From Methanohalophilus levihalophilus (lineage in GTDB: Archaea > Halobacteriota > Methanosarcinia > Methanosarcinales > Methanosarcinaceae), in NCBI RefSeq assembly GCF_017874375.1, contig NZ_JAGGLK010000004.1:60240-124239 (forward strand): a stretch of 64,000 bases of DNA, given 5' to 3'. Position 1 is the stretch's first letter; each line of letters begins with the position of its first letter. The translations under genes and the position numbers were made by a program. Below the pieces are notes generated by a model. It did not search any database and was not told the origin of the DNA. It was given only the letters and a program-made list of their open reading frames with translations. Of this stretch, positions 36,311 through 45,488 are shown in pieces.

Positions 36311-37603
36311 TTAGTATTTGATATCCGTCTTATCACCAAAAACATGTCTTACATCTGAAAGAAGCACCGATCTCACTCTTTCCAGTTCTTCTTCGAGGTT
36401 ATTCAGATGTGTTTTCTCTGAATTAATATCGCTATTTACAGAACTTATCAGGACCTGCTGATCTTCTATCTCTTTTTCAAGTTCTTCCCGTTGTCGATAA
36501 ATGCTGAGACCATTCAATTCCTGCCTCAGTTTTTCCTTTTCAGAAAGATAGGCTTTTTTCTGTTCAACAAGGGATGAAGTATTCATTTTGTCATTTAGTA
36601 CATGTACCTGTTTTAGAACTTTATCACACATATGATCCTTCAGGCCAAGTTCTCCACTCTCCACCCTGCTGGCAAGTTCTGAAAGAAATGGATCGAGATC
36701 ATATTCGATAGCATGGAACGGGTTCTCGTTAATTGACTTAAGAATCTCCCTGTTCTCCGGAGAAAGCACGCACATTTCATTTTTGTCCTGTTTTTCCATT
36801 CTGGAAATAGCTTTTGAGAGAGGTGTGAATAATCGCCGTGCTTCCAATCCAATATCAGATATTTTACTATCAAGCTCCCGGATCTTGTTTTCAAGATCCT
36901 TTGCCATCTCGAGATCCCCGCTGTTATCAAGTTCCGCCAACCTAGAATCATAATCAGATAGAGCTTTCTTTGCAGATTCATACTTTTCAGCCAGTTCACT
37001 TAAGGCTGTTGTGCTCGCCTTCATCCCATTCTGGATTTTTTTGATGTTTGATGCTTCTTCTGAAATCTTCATTAAATCCTCTATCCTTTCATTTCCTTCA
37101 ATAACAGAGGAATATAGTCCATCAATTGTGTCTTCGAGGTCTGCAAGTCCCTTATTTATCTTCTGGTGCTCCTGCGGATAGAGTGCTTTTATGTACATCA
37201 GGCTCCTGCGAGTATTATCCAGAACAATCTTCAGTGTGGATTTTGCATCTATGCAAAACTCAGCAGCCACAACAGGAGAATTGTTCTCAGGAATTTTCAA
37301 TTTATTATGGATGGTCTCCATATTATGAACAACATTATCCCTGTTCGAATCACCAAGTTTTTCACCTCTTTTGCCTGCTTCTTCGAGAGGGGTTGCTTCA
37401 AGAAGATCATTCTTTAGCTTATCCAACTCTCCGACGTAATGTGTTATATCTTCGAATTTGTCTTTAACAACAGGATCGAGTAGTTCTTCCTGCTTTTTTA
37501 TTTCATCCTGAACGATGCTCGAAAGCTCAACTAATTCAAAAACGACAGGCTGAGAGGGTGCTTCTTCCTGCTTTTTTCCAAAAATCCTTTCAATGAAATT
37601 CAT
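36311..37603 (-). CDS. Coiled-coil protein of unknown function
   Basis: A 430-residue cytoplasmic protein dominated by long heptad-rich helices (about 35-110, 175-265 and 345-420) and no membrane segment. I start it at the ATG at 37603 (MNFIERIFGKKQEE); the 42 extra residues of the open frame upstream lack a ribosome site and a TATA-like AACTTTTAAAG lies between. I do not recognise a catalytic domain. Similar long coiled-coil proteins in methanogens are uncharacterised; a structural or scaffolding role is a guess. Confidence 0.65.
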   Translation of the reverse strand: MNFIERIFGKKQEEAPSQPVVFELVELSSIVQDEIKKQEELLDPVVKDKFEDITHYVGELDKLKNDLLEATPLEEAGKRGEKLGDSNRDNVVHNMETIHNKLKIPENNSPVVAAEFCIDAKSTLKIVLDNTRRSLMYIKALYPQEHQKINKGLADLEDTIDGLYSSVIEGNERIEDLMKISEEASNIKKIQNGMKASTTALSELAEKYESAKKALSDYDSRLAELDNSGDLEMAKDLENKIRELDSKISDIGLEARRLFTPLSKAISRMEKQDKNEMCVLSPENREILKSINENPFHAIEYDLDPFLSELASRVESGELGLKDHMCDKVLKQVHVLNDKMNTSSLVEQKKAYLSEKEKLRQELNGLSIYRQREELEKEIEDQQVLISSVNSDINSEKTHLNNLEEELERVRSVLLSDVRHVFGDKTDIKY

Positions 37604-37735
37604 AACTGCAACGAAATGAGGATATGGAACTTTAAAAGTTTGTTGCATAGACCTCATTAGATCTTTTTTGTTGCCTAAATGATTAGAATTCAATTTCAAG
37701 CAACAGTATTGATCTAAACAGATCTGCAAACCGTG

Positions 37736-39536
37736 TCACACATCAAGATCATTCATCGTTTTTTCAACAGGTATAATAAAAGTGAATTTCGTACCCTTGC
37801 CCACTTCGCTCTCAAACCAAATATCCCCACCATGCATTTCCACGAACTGTTTTACAAGTGCAAGACCCAGACCGGTTCCTGCATACTGGCGATTGGCAGC
37901 CGAATCGATCTGTGAAAACGGCTGGAATACCAGATCGTGGTTCTCTTTTGAGATGCCAATACCTGTGTCCTCAACTGAAATAGAGACCATTTTCCCATCA
38001 AGTTTCCCATCAATGCTTATCGTTCCCCGGTCAGGTGTAAACTTAATGGAATTACTGACAAGATTATAGATAATCTGTACAAACTTGATCCTGTCAGCAA
38101 CAATAGTACTCAAGTGAGAGTCTATATCTATTTTCAGTTTGAGATTCTTTTCCGATGTAAGCGGAGCGATTATCATCTTTACTTCATCAATTACGGATGG
38201 AACTGTAAACTCTTCATAGTGAAGTTCCATTTTTCCGGCTTCCACCTTTGAGATATCAAGAATACCATTAATCAGACCCAGCAAATGCTTTCCACTTTTT
38301 GAAACGTTTCGAACATATTTCTCCTGCCTGTCATTTAACTCTCCGATTTTATCTAACATAAGAATCTCAGAAAATCCAATAATAGAATTAAGAGGAGTGC
38401 GCAACTCATGACTCATATTGGCCAGGAATTCGTCTTTGGAACGATTGGCAGCCTCTGCGCTCAGTTTAGCCTGTTGCAGTCTGTTTTCAGTTTGATTGAG
38501 GTTTTCCAGCATATTATTAATTTCCAATGCTAGAGCAGACAGCTCATCGTCACCATCTAATGAGACGCGAGATGAAAGATCACCAGTTGAGCTAATGGAA
38601 TTAACATCCTCTCCAAGCCTTGAAAGGCGCGAAAGTATGGACTTCTCAAGAAGGATCATTATCACTGCCCCAAACACCAGTCCGGCAACCACTATAGACA
38701 ATACAAGGTAAGATAATAGTACTCTGGCCCTGTTCATAGATACCACGTGGTAAGTTCACTCGCAAAACAAGAGCAGGATCTCCATAAATATCATTAATTA
38801 CTGTATATCCGGCAATTGATTGTTCGCTTAAAGGCTGGATGAAAACAGAAGATGATGCCAAAAGGGAAGATTGGGCAACCTGTACATCTAAAGGATTGGA
38901 AGAATCGTTGAAACGATGGACATCAAGAGACAACTGTGTATTTTCACTTAGCTCTTCAATTTTCGCAGAATCAAGATATCTGCACAATATCAAAGTTCCC
39001 CTTATAGGACCTTCGTCATTGCTGGTCAAAATGGGACGTGAAAACACAATCATAGGGTTTTCCGGAAAAAGGAGTATTCCCGAGATACTACTCTCTGTAT
39101 CAGGGTGATCTAAGATGAAACTTCCCTCATAGATCATATCATATAATTCCGGAGGAATCGGAACCTCCTCTTCATTTTCCAGATCCATGGCTTTTCCATA
39201 AACAAGGTAGCCAGAAGAGTTTACGTAAAGCATTGCATTCACATCCAGAGCATAAAATGTTGAATCAACCAGATTTGAATCAATATATTCTTCATTATGA
39301 TCCTCAACAAATTCATAGGTGTCATCCCAGGCACCCCAATCATATGCCAGAATCCCTAAACGAGTATATTCATTCGAGATGGAAACTTTGACACGTTCGA
39401 GGTTCTGCTCTGTGTCCTGTAGCTCAAGATCGGCAAATCCGGAAATCAGGATAGCCTGAGCTGATAAAAAGAGAACGATAATTAAGGTTATGATTGTAAT
39501 ACCAAGAATCAGGAGCGTTTTTTTATGAATTTCCAT
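37736..39536 (-). pseudogene. CHASE4 sensor histidine kinase with a frameshift
   Basis: Two overlapping frames encode one kinase. The first (39536 downward) gives a membrane segment and an extracellular CHASE4 domain (LAYDWGAWDDTYEFVEDHNE, then a Cache-like half) ending with LPRGIYEQG. The other frame continues immediately with RVLLSYLVLSIVVAGLVFG (second membrane segment), HAMP, HisKA (MSHELRTPLNSIIGFSE) and HATPase (GIGISKENHDL, GTGLGLALVK), stopping at 37736. An extra C in the GGGCC run at about 38724-38730 explains the shift. The first frame then runs about 30 unrelated residues to a stop. Apart from this one base the gene looks intact, so a sequencing error or phase variation is possible. 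Confidence 0.85.
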
Positions 39537-39725
39537 TTTTCAGCCCGATTGCCACATGTAAACTGGCTTAAAATTAATATAAAAGAAAAGATATAAAAAC
39601 CTTCTTTTGTAGGTCATTTTAGAATTTATTAAAAGGAAACAAAAGTAAGTTATTATCTGAAAAAATCAAAACTGAACTAAACAATTAAATTCTGAATACT
39701 AAAAAATAAGAGTGTAAAAACACTC

Positions 39726-40079
39726 TTAAGGTTCGAGGATTTCATTATTCCATATTGCGGAATAGTTTGTGTATCCTGGTGATGCATGTGCACCAGCAGG
39801 AGAAACGGTACCATCACCATTTGTAGCATGTACTGGAACCATCAGGACTTCATCGACTGTTGGCCCATGCTGTCCTGCTTTGCCAGGAAGTATTGAATGA
39901 TCTCCATTTGCAATATTGATTGCATTTGGATTGTGATCACCCACTGCTGAATTCGGGTTAAAAACCGGACATACAAAAGCTTCGACTTTCTTTACTGGTT
40001 CTGCTATAGCAGGACTCATCGTCAGCAAGCAGAATAAAGTGACAATACTTGCCACCACTATAATATTTCTTACATTCAT
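39726..40079 (-). CDS. Small secreted protein of unknown function
   Basis: A 117-residue exported protein with a clear signal peptide (about 1-26, ending AIA). The mature part carries ordered motifs EAFVCPVFNPN, ILPGKAGQHGP and VPVHATNGDGTVSPAGAHASPG, with several His and Asp residues and one cysteine. I believe similar short proteins occur in other methanogens and bacteria, but I cannot name a family. AAGGTAGAAAG precedes the ATG. No operon partner. Confidence 0.7.
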   Translation of the reverse strand: MNVRNIIVVASIVTLFCLLTMSPAIAEPVKKVEAFVCPVFNPNSAVGDHNPNAINIANGDHSILPGKAGQHGPTVDEVLMVPVHATNGDGTVSPAGAHASPGYTNYSAIWNNEILEP

Positions 40080-40481
40080 CTTTCTACCTTCTTATCACTT
40101 ATATTCCAGAACAGAAGAGCACCAAACCATACTCTAATGTCCTATGTGGAAACAAGCTTGTTGAGAGAGAACAGAAGAGTAAGCGGGATACCAGATCTAA
40201 GATACAGCTTTGCGCTCAAACCCCTATCAAACTCCCAGTTACAGTTAGTGTAAAGTGCATAAATACCTATCTCCTTTTATTTAGGCTGCATAATAAAAGC
40301 ACTAATCTCCCTGAGTTCGATTCAATTTAAATAAGTTGAACTCCTTTCCGTAGACTGTAGCTAAAGATCATATAATCATGAAAAAAGCGTCCAATGATAT
40401 CAGATATATGTTGATAATTCCGGATAAGCCATTGATTATTTCGGAGTAAATATATTTTAGCTTAATAATGTAAAAAGAGGT
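40080..40481. other. Non-coding gap upstream of aIF1A
   Basis: The gap contains two copies of GAACAGAAGAG (40111 and 40170), an imperfect 31-bp inverted repeat at about 40313-40343 (GAGTTC...GAACTC around an ATTTAAAT core), and a TATA-like AAATATATTTTAG at about 40448-40460. The last is placed to drive the aIF1A gene with a near-leaderless start. No gene is visible. Confidence 0.35.
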
Positions 40482-40826
40482 ATGAACCTGAATAACAGAA
40501 GTTTCAATAAAAAGAAAAAAGGTCAGCAGGGAAACCCGGGAGAGCAGCAGACAACAAAAGTGCGTACTCCCAATAAACGCAAAAATGAAATCATTGCAAC
40601 AGTAACCACACTTTTCGGAGGAAAGCGGGTAAACCTGAGGTGCATGGATGGAGTGACCCGCATGGGCCGTATCCCCGGTTCTAAAAGAAGGATGAGGATC
40701 AGGGAAGGCGATGTAGTACTTATTGTTCCCTGGGAAATACAGGATTCAAAAGCCGATATTGTTTGGAAATACAGGCCACCTGAAGTTACCTGGCTTCAGA
40801 AAAAAGGTTTCCTGAAAGACTTTTAA
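40482..40826 (+). CDS. eif1a: Translation initiation factor 1A (aIF1A)
   Basis: A 114-residue S1/OB-fold factor that binds the A site of the small ribosomal subunit during initiation. A basic N-terminal tail (NKKKKGQQ) leads into the OB domain with [26 protein letters not shown] and [18 protein letters not shown]. Length and motifs match archaeal aIF1A. AGAGGT is directly before the ATG, and a TATA-like stretch at about 40448-40460 sits 25-30 nt upstream. Confidence 0.95.
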   Translation: MNLNNRSFNKKKKGQQGNPGEQQTTKVRTPNKRKNEIIATVTTLFGGKRVNLRCMDGVTRMGRIPGSKRRMRIREGDVVLIVPWEIQDSKADIVWKYRPPEVTWLQKKGFLKDF

Positions 40827-40920
40827 GTAAAGTGGATGGCAGGATTTGTCCTGTGCATCCAGATCTAACTTCTTTTCTTTAATCGAACTTTGCCACCTAT
40901 GGGTTTCTAGATATAGCCAT

Positions 40921-41325
40921 TCAGGCAACCATTGCGAAGATATGCAAGCCAAGGAGATACGAAAGAGTCCATGAAAATGCTGCTACTTTCATCAGGCTTC
41001 TCAGGTTGATTATTGCTTTCAATTTTCCTGACAGGATTAGATGTAGATAGGGAACCAGAAGAAAAGCCAAAAGTCCAAGACCATGATGAAGAAGTACTTC
41101 AGTCCCAAGCACCGAACCAATAGCTGAATAGTTTGTAGCTCTCATGGCAGGTGACATGAATAGCACAATGGAAAACAGCTGGATAAGCCAGGCAACAGAA
41201 ATAATTTTGCAGTGATCTCTTGTATTTCTTTTTCTGGCATATGTAATCCCGGCAATTATTCCAAAAAGCAGGATTGTTTGCAATACCATATTTATGAGAG
41301 CATAGTCTCCCGGATTAAGCGCCAT
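40921..41325 (-). CDS. Four-helix membrane protein
   Basis: A 134-residue protein with four membrane segments (about 10-27, 41-60, 75-98 and 112-133). Paired histidines occur in LLHHGLGLLAFLLVPYLHL, together with LLGLHIFAMVA at the C-terminus, which recalls small haem- or copper-associated membrane proteins such as DUF420, but the match is weak. No operon partner. Function unknown. Confidence 0.6.
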   Translation of the reverse strand: MALNPGDYALINMVLQTILLFGIIAGITYARKRNTRDHCKIISVAWLIQLFSIVLFMSPAMRATNYSAIGSVLGTEVLLHHGLGLLAFLLVPYLHLILSGKLKAIINLRSLMKVAAFSWTLSYLLGLHIFAMVA

Positions 41326-41468
41326 TGTATATTTCCTCCAGAACCCCGATTCAAGCTGATTTTCACGATCAAATTAGTAACAAAATCATTACTTACAAAA
41401 TTTTATCCTTACAATTGTTTAATAAATTGTTGCTCGCGGCAGTCCACCTATCCACATAACTGAATTTA

Positions 41469-42314
41469 TTAAACCGAAATCAGGATTATTGCAATTAAGC
41501 ACATTGTTACTCCAAACCACTGTTTCCTGATAAGGGTTTGTCTCAAGATAATCCAGGCAAGCAGCACAGTTACTCCTGTGGAGAGAGATGACAGGACGGT
41601 GGCCACATCCAATCTTCCAATCTGGGAAGCTAATGAGAAAGCAACGGTTCCCGTTACATTCGCCAATCCTGAAAAAATTATTAGCGGCAGAATGGATTTT
41701 TCCGGGATCCTAATGTCTTTGGTGAACAAAAAAAAGCTAATCAGTATGACTATTGCAGATATTCTTGCAACAGTCAGAGGCCAGAAAATTGCAGTTTCAC
41801 TGAAATTGTCAATGCAAATAAAAAACAATCCGAAACACAAACCTGCAAGTACGGGATATTTGAAATCATCCAGATGCGGGATTGTCTCATGGTTCATACT
41901 CACAACGAACCAGATCCCAATGACAGCAAAAAGAAATCCCGCAATTTGATAAAAAGATGGAAAACCTTCATTGAATGTTCCGTAAACAACAGGAACCGTA
42001 ACAGTGATTATTGCAGACACCGGGGCCACTACCCCCATTTTTCCTTTTGCGAGAGCTGTGTAAAACACAATCAGCCCGATACCTGCAAAAAGACCCGCAA
42101 ACCCTCCCCATACAATTCCTTCAAGCGGCGGAAAGGCTTCTGAGAAAGCATAAGCAAGAATTGGCAACAGCAATATTCCCACGGACTGTGCTATCAAAAC
42201 AACAACAAACACATTTACACTTTTTGAAGCAAGCCCGCCACTAAAATCACCAGCCCCCCAGAGAAGGGCTGCTGAAAGACCAAGAAATACTACGAGAAAA
42301 TCTAAAGGTAACAT
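41469..42314 (-). CDS. EamA/DMT-family transporter
   Basis: A 281-residue protein with ten membrane segments arranged as two five-helix EamA repeats, the drug/metabolite transporter fold. I start at the ATG at 42314: the TATA box TATATAAAG at 42362-42369 gives a transcript start near 42339, so the upstream frame beginning at 42362 is not transcribed. Substrate cannot be predicted; relatives export amino acids, sugars or drugs. Confidence 0.85.
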   Translation of the reverse strand: MLPLDFLVVFLGLSAALLWGAGDFSGGLASKSVNVFVVVLIAQSVGILLLPILAYAFSEAFPPLEGIVWGGFAGLFAGIGLIVFYTALAKGKMGVVAPVSAIITVTVPVVYGTFNEGFPSFYQIAGFLFAVIGIWFVVSMNHETIPHLDDFKYPVLAGLCFGLFFICIDNFSETAIFWPLTVARISAIVILISFFLFTKDIRIPEKSILPLIIFSGLANVTGTVAFSLASQIGRLDVATVLSSLSTGVTVLLAWIILRQTLIRKQWFGVTMCLIAIILISV

Positions 42315-42361
42315 TTTGCTTTTCCTGAAAACTGGAGTCAGATAAATGATATTGCTGATCA

Positions 42362-42370
42362 CTTTATATA
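42362..42370 (-). promoter_or_regulatory. TATA box of the EamA transporter gene
   Basis: CATATATAAAG on the minus strand lies about 50 nt before the ATG at 42314. This predicts a transcript start near 42339 and a 25-nt leader. Confidence 0.55.
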
Positions 42371-42507
42371 TGCACCCCTTGTTCCGGGAAAAAAATCAGA
42401 TCAACAGGTTAAAATATATTCTAAACTGAAAAACCTATACAGCCCTTTAAAGTGAAAATGGACTTTTACGGATTAAGCGTATCATAAAAAAAGGCGGAGG
42501 AAGCACC

Positions 42508-43539
42508 ATTACAGACGTCACACAGAGAGAAAGATTTGTAAGATCTCTTAGAGGAGAGAAGGTTGACAAGGTACCGGTTTGTGCCGTTACGCAAACCGGA
42601 ACCGTAGATCTCATGGAAGCATGCGGTGCACACTGGCCTGAAGCACACTATGATGCGGAAAAAATGGCTACTCTGGCAATTGCAGGGCATGAAGTTGCCG
42701 GACTTGAAGCAGTACGTTGCCCCTTTGACGGAACAGCAATTGCGCAAACCCTTGGATGCACAATCATGGAAGGAACAGCGGATGCCCAACCGGGAGTTGT
42801 TGATTTTCCATGTAAAAAGATAGAAGACATCAAGAATATCAGCATACCAGAGAATTTCCTTGAAAGCGAAAGGATTGCCACGATTCTTGAAGCAACCTCA
42901 ATAATGCGGGAAAGAGTCGGGGAAGATGTGCCTGTAGTTGCAGGCATGCTTGGACCTGCTGCAATTTCGTTAGCACTTGCAGGAGTTCGGAACTATCTGA
43001 TGTGGTCCATCAGGGAGCCTGAAGCCCTCGGAGACCTGCTGGAAATCGGAACTGAAGCTTGCACTGAATATGCTAACGGGCTATTTGATAGTGGAGCAGA
43101 TGCAGTCTGTATGCCTGATTCCGAAGCAGGGCCTGATCTTGTTCCTCCGACATTTTATGAATCCTCAGTGCTGCCAGAACACAAGAAAATTGCTTCCGGA
43201 ACTAAGGGAATGATGATAGCACACATGTGTGGAGACGCTACAGCTATTCTTGATCTAATACCTGAATCCGGTTTTGAAGGGATAAGCATTGAAGAGAAAG
43301 TCGATGTCGGATACGCAAAAGAAGTTATTGGAGACAGGGCATGCCTGATAGGAAATGTTTCACCTGTTCAGGTGCTTCTGGCAGGTACACCTGAATTGGT
43401 GATTGAGGAAGCAAAAACCTGTATTGAAAAAGGAGTGGACATACTGGCACCCGGATGTGGCCTTGCACCCCACACACCACTTAGAAACCTGAAAGCATTT
43501 GTTAGTGCAAGGGATGAATATTATCAGGGAATTGAATGA
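42508..43539 (+). CDS. MtaA/MtbA-type methylcobamide:CoM methyltransferase, apparent ATT start
   Basis: A URO-D-superfamily methyltransferase of 343 residues that moves a methyl group from a corrinoid protein to coenzyme M in methylotrophic methanogenesis. Zinc ligands are expected at the His and Cys of IAHMCGD and the Cys of APGCGLAP. The coding frame with family similarity extends upstream of the first ATG (42613): RERFVRSLRGEKVDKVPVCA and VTQTGTVDLMEA. It reaches a perfectly spaced GGAGG only if translation begins at ATT (42508); no ATG, GTG or TTG exists between the upstream stop and 42613. It may be a start-codon mutation, a sequence error, or AUU initiation. MtaA, MtbA and MtsA cannot be separated by eye. 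Confidence 0.8.
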   Translation: MTDVTQRERFVRSLRGEKVDKVPVCAVTQTGTVDLMEACGAHWPEAHYDAEKMATLAIAGHEVAGLEAVRCPFDGTAIAQTLGCTIMEGTADAQPGVVDFPCKKIEDIKNISIPENFLESERIATILEATSIMRERVGEDVPVVAGMLGPAAISLALAGVRNYLMWSIREPEALGDLLEIGTEACTEYANGLFDSGADAVCMPDSEAGPDLVPPTFYESSVLPEHKKIASGTKGMMIAHMCGDATAILDLIPESGFEGISIEEKVDVGYAKEVIGDRACLIGNVSPVQVLLAGTPELVIEEAKTCIEKGVDILAPGCGLAPHTPLRNLKAFVSARDEYYQGIE

Positions 43540-43589
43540 TCTGTTAATTTCCAAAAGGAATAAAAACTTTAGACGCTTAGCCAGAGTAC

Positions 43590-44105
43590 ATGGCACTGCT
43601 TTCAAAAAACAGATTACTGGAACTTATTCACTCCGAACAACCGATGGTTGAGGGAATGAAGGATGAGTGCATTCAGATCCAGCCAAATGGAATTGAACTT
43701 ACCCTAAAAGAGGTCCATACACTTCAGGGAAGGGGAACAGTTGATTTTGACAACTCGGAAAGAGTAATTCCCGAAACCACACCACTTCATTTCAATTCCG
43801 ACGGATGGATCGAACTTGAAGAAGGGATTTACAAGATTCTTTTTAACGAAATCGTCAACATCCCAAAGGACACTGCAGCCCTTGCGACTCCACGTTCAAG
43901 TATTATACGCTGTGGGGCAACACTCGAAACTGCAGTATGGGATGCAGGTTACAGAGGAAGAAGCGAGTGCCTTCTTGTAGTATTTAACAGGGAAGGAATC
44001 CGGTTGCAAAAGGATGCACGTGTAATCCAGCTCGTATTTTACTCAATGGAAAGTGCTGTTGATAAAGGGTACTCCGGTCGTTATCAGAACGAGAATATAT
44101 GCTAA
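43590..44105 (+). CDS. dUTPase / dCTP deaminase-family protein
   Basis: A 171-residue trimeric-fold protein of the dUTPase/dCTP deaminase superfamily, which keeps dUTP out of DNA. Family motifs are IQPNGIELTL (near 31-40), TPRSSIIRCGATLETAVWDAGYRGRSECLL (split over 100-130) and the C-terminal Q-rich strand VIQLVFYSM. The deaminase-specific Glu-Pro-Gly context is absent and an Asp lies in TAVWDAGY, so I favour an archaeal dUTPase. It follows the methyltransferase by 50 nt on the same strand. Confidence 0.8.
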   Translation: MALLSKNRLLELIHSEQPMVEGMKDECIQIQPNGIELTLKEVHTLQGRGTVDFDNSERVIPETTPLHFNSDGWIELEEGIYKILFNEIVNIPKDTAALATPRSSIIRCGATLETAVWDAGYRGRSECLLVVFNREGIRLQKDARVIQLVFYSMESAVDKGYSGRYQNENIC

Positions 44106-44152
44106 ACATACTCACACAAAAGATATGTACAATGATGTCTTAATGCGGACAT

Positions 44153-44941
44153 ATGAGTGAAATTGGAAAATCAGTGAGGATAGAACGTATATTCGATCGT
44201 AATACCGGAAATACAATTATTATCCCCATGGATCATGGCGTCGGTGCAGGACCCCTTAAGGGATTGACTGACTTACCATCAACTGTGAACAAGGTAGCAG
44301 ATGGCGGAGCAAATGCCGTATTGGGCCACATGGGACTCCCAAAATACGGACACCGAGGATATGGGAAAGACGTGGGACTTATTATCCACCTTTCAGCATC
44401 AACATCCCTCGGGCCTGATCCAAATCACAAGGTTCTTGTCACAACTGTGGAAGAAGCAATTAAAGTTGGAGCAGATGCTGTTTCTGTCCACATAAATGTT
44501 GGAGCAGATGATGAAGCAAAAATGCTTCAGGATTTTGGCCATATTGCCAGCAAATGCGATGAATGGGGAATGCCACTTCTTGCTATGATGTACCCACGTG
44601 GACCAAAAGTTGCTTCCGAGCATGATGTCGAATACGTGAAACATGCTGCTAGAGTAGGAGCTGAACTAGGGGCAGATATCGTAAAAACAAATTATACCGG
44701 AGATATTGACTCATTCAGGGAAGTCGTTGATGGTTGCCCTGTTCCGGTTGTCATTGCAGGAGGACCTCAGATGGATACCGATGAACAGCTCTTGCAAATG
44801 ATCCATGATTCCCTTCTTGCAGGAGGAAAAGGTGTAGCAATTGGAAGAAATGTTTTCCAGGCAGCTGATCCGACTGTAATGGTACAGAGAATTCATAAAG
44901 TTGTTCATGGCGGAAAAAGCGTAGAAGAAGCTATGAAATAA
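44153..44941 (+). CDS. 2-amino-3,7-dideoxy-D-threo-hept-6-ulosonate synthase
   Basis: A 262-residue class I aldolase-fold enzyme that performs the first step of the archaeal shikimate route (MJ0400 type), joining aspartate semialdehyde with a ketose derivative. Conserved elements are [32 protein letters not shown], and the Schiff-base lysine in [11 protein letters not shown]. The family also includes archaeal fructose-bisphosphate aldolase, but the N-terminal pattern and length match ADH synthase. The partner 3-dehydroquinate synthase II is not adjacent. The candidate small RNAs lie just downstream on the other strand. Confidence 0.88.
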   Translation: MSEIGKSVRIERIFDRNTGNTIIIPMDHGVGAGPLKGLTDLPSTVNKVADGGANAVLGHMGLPKYGHRGYGKDVGLIIHLSASTSLGPDPNHKVLVTTVEEAIKVGADAVSVHINVGADDEAKMLQDFGHIASKCDEWGMPLLAMMYPRGPKVASEHDVEYVKHAARVGAELGADIVKTNYTGDIDSFREVVDGCPVPVVIAGGPQMDTDEQLLQMIHDSLLAGGKGVAIGRNVFQAADPTVMVQRIHKVVHGGKSVEEAMK

Positions 44942-44954
44942 TAAAAATGAAGAT

Positions 44955-45049
44955 AGAAAAGAAACAAGATCAGACAAAAAGGCGGTATGGCCAATTAAAT
45001 CGATATAAGGTGGTGGTGGTGGTACGATATGAATGCTGATCTTGTTCTA
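44955..45049 (-). ncRNA. Candidate small RNA A of a tandem pair
   Basis: In minus orientation the segment starts AGAACAAGATCAG and ends CTGATCTTGTTTCTTTT. The terminal helix of 10 bp (44964-44973 with 45036-45045) is followed by a T-rich tail. Between the arms are CATATCGTACC, repeated CCACC units (about 45009-45022), a small hairpin and GGCCATACCGCC. A minus-strand TATA box (45071-45078) lies about 26 nt before the predicted first base. Copy B at 45245-45345 shows the same helix with a compensatory T-A to C-G change. No open frame is supported. Confidence 0.6.
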
Positions 45050-45070
45050 CTCTCATCTATCATAGTAATC

Positions 45071-45078
45071 TTATATAA
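45071..45078 (-). promoter_or_regulatory. TATA box of candidate small RNA A
   Basis: TTATATAA is self-complementary. In the minus direction it is centred about 26 nt before the 5' arm of RNA A. An equivalent box occurs at the same distance before RNA B. Confidence 0.5.
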
Positions 45079-45091
45079 ACTTTTCTGTTAT

Positions 45092-45110
45092 TCTCATCAT
45101 TATGATGAGA
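45092..45110. promoter_or_regulatory. Palindrome upstream of candidate small RNA A
   Basis: TCTCATCAT-T-ATGATGAGA is a perfect 9-bp dyad about 15 bp upstream (minus strand) of the TATA box. The half site TCTCATCAT is kept in copy B (45387-45395) while the other arm has two changes. It may be an activator site. Confidence 0.4.
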
Positions 45111-45244
45111 TATTGATGTTGAATAATATTTATCCAGATAATAGAAAACAGACAATATTTTCAACATAAAAAATCCAGCTTTTTTATGCTTACTGCTGGA
45201 AGTGAAATAACTGTTATACTTTGATTATTTCAAAAAAAGAAGGT

Positions 45245-45345
45245 AGAAAAGAAACAAGACCAGACGAAAGGTGGTATGGCCAAATTAATAGCTATAAATT
45301 GGTGGTGGTGTGGTGGTACGATATGAATGCTGGTCTTGTTCTATT
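45245..45345 (-). ncRNA. Candidate small RNA B of a tandem pair
   Basis: In minus orientation it starts AGAACAAGACCAG and ends CTGGTCTTGTTTCTTTT, with the terminal helix 45254-45263 / 45330-45339. It keeps CATATCGTACCACCACACC, further CCACC units and GGCCATACCACC. An internal CCAATTTATAG...TTAATTTGG hairpin corresponds to the small hairpin of copy A. The TATA box TATATATAA (45367-45375) is about 26 nt upstream of the predicted first base. The duplicated unit, promoter included, is about 165 bp long. Confidence 0.6.
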
Positions 45346-45365
45346 TCCTATATATCAGGCTACTC

Positions 45366-45376
45366 CTATATATAAC
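45366..45376 (-). promoter_or_regulatory. TATA box of candidate small RNA B
   Basis: CTATATATAAC, read on the minus strand as GTTATATATAG, is about 26 nt before the 5' arm of RNA B. Confidence 0.5.
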
Positions 45377-45488
45377 TTATCATTATTCTCATCATAATAA
45401 TGACATTTGTATTGCGATAACATTAAATGGAATGGAAATATGGAAGATGTATCCCAATATTCACTACGAACCATTATGAGGAACCATT

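Noticed and set aside
40313..40343. tRNA T-arm-like word (GAGTTCGATTC) upstream of aIF1A
   Set aside because: No acceptor or anticodon stems can be built around it; it is part of an imperfect inverted repeat.
42613..43539. Methyltransferase start at the ATG at 42613
   Set aside because: Family similarity and an ideal GGAGG extend 105 bp further upstream.
44942..45488. CRISPR array or minisatellite near the GGTGG repeats
   Set aside because: There are only two long units, with covarying helix arms and promoters, and no regular spacers.
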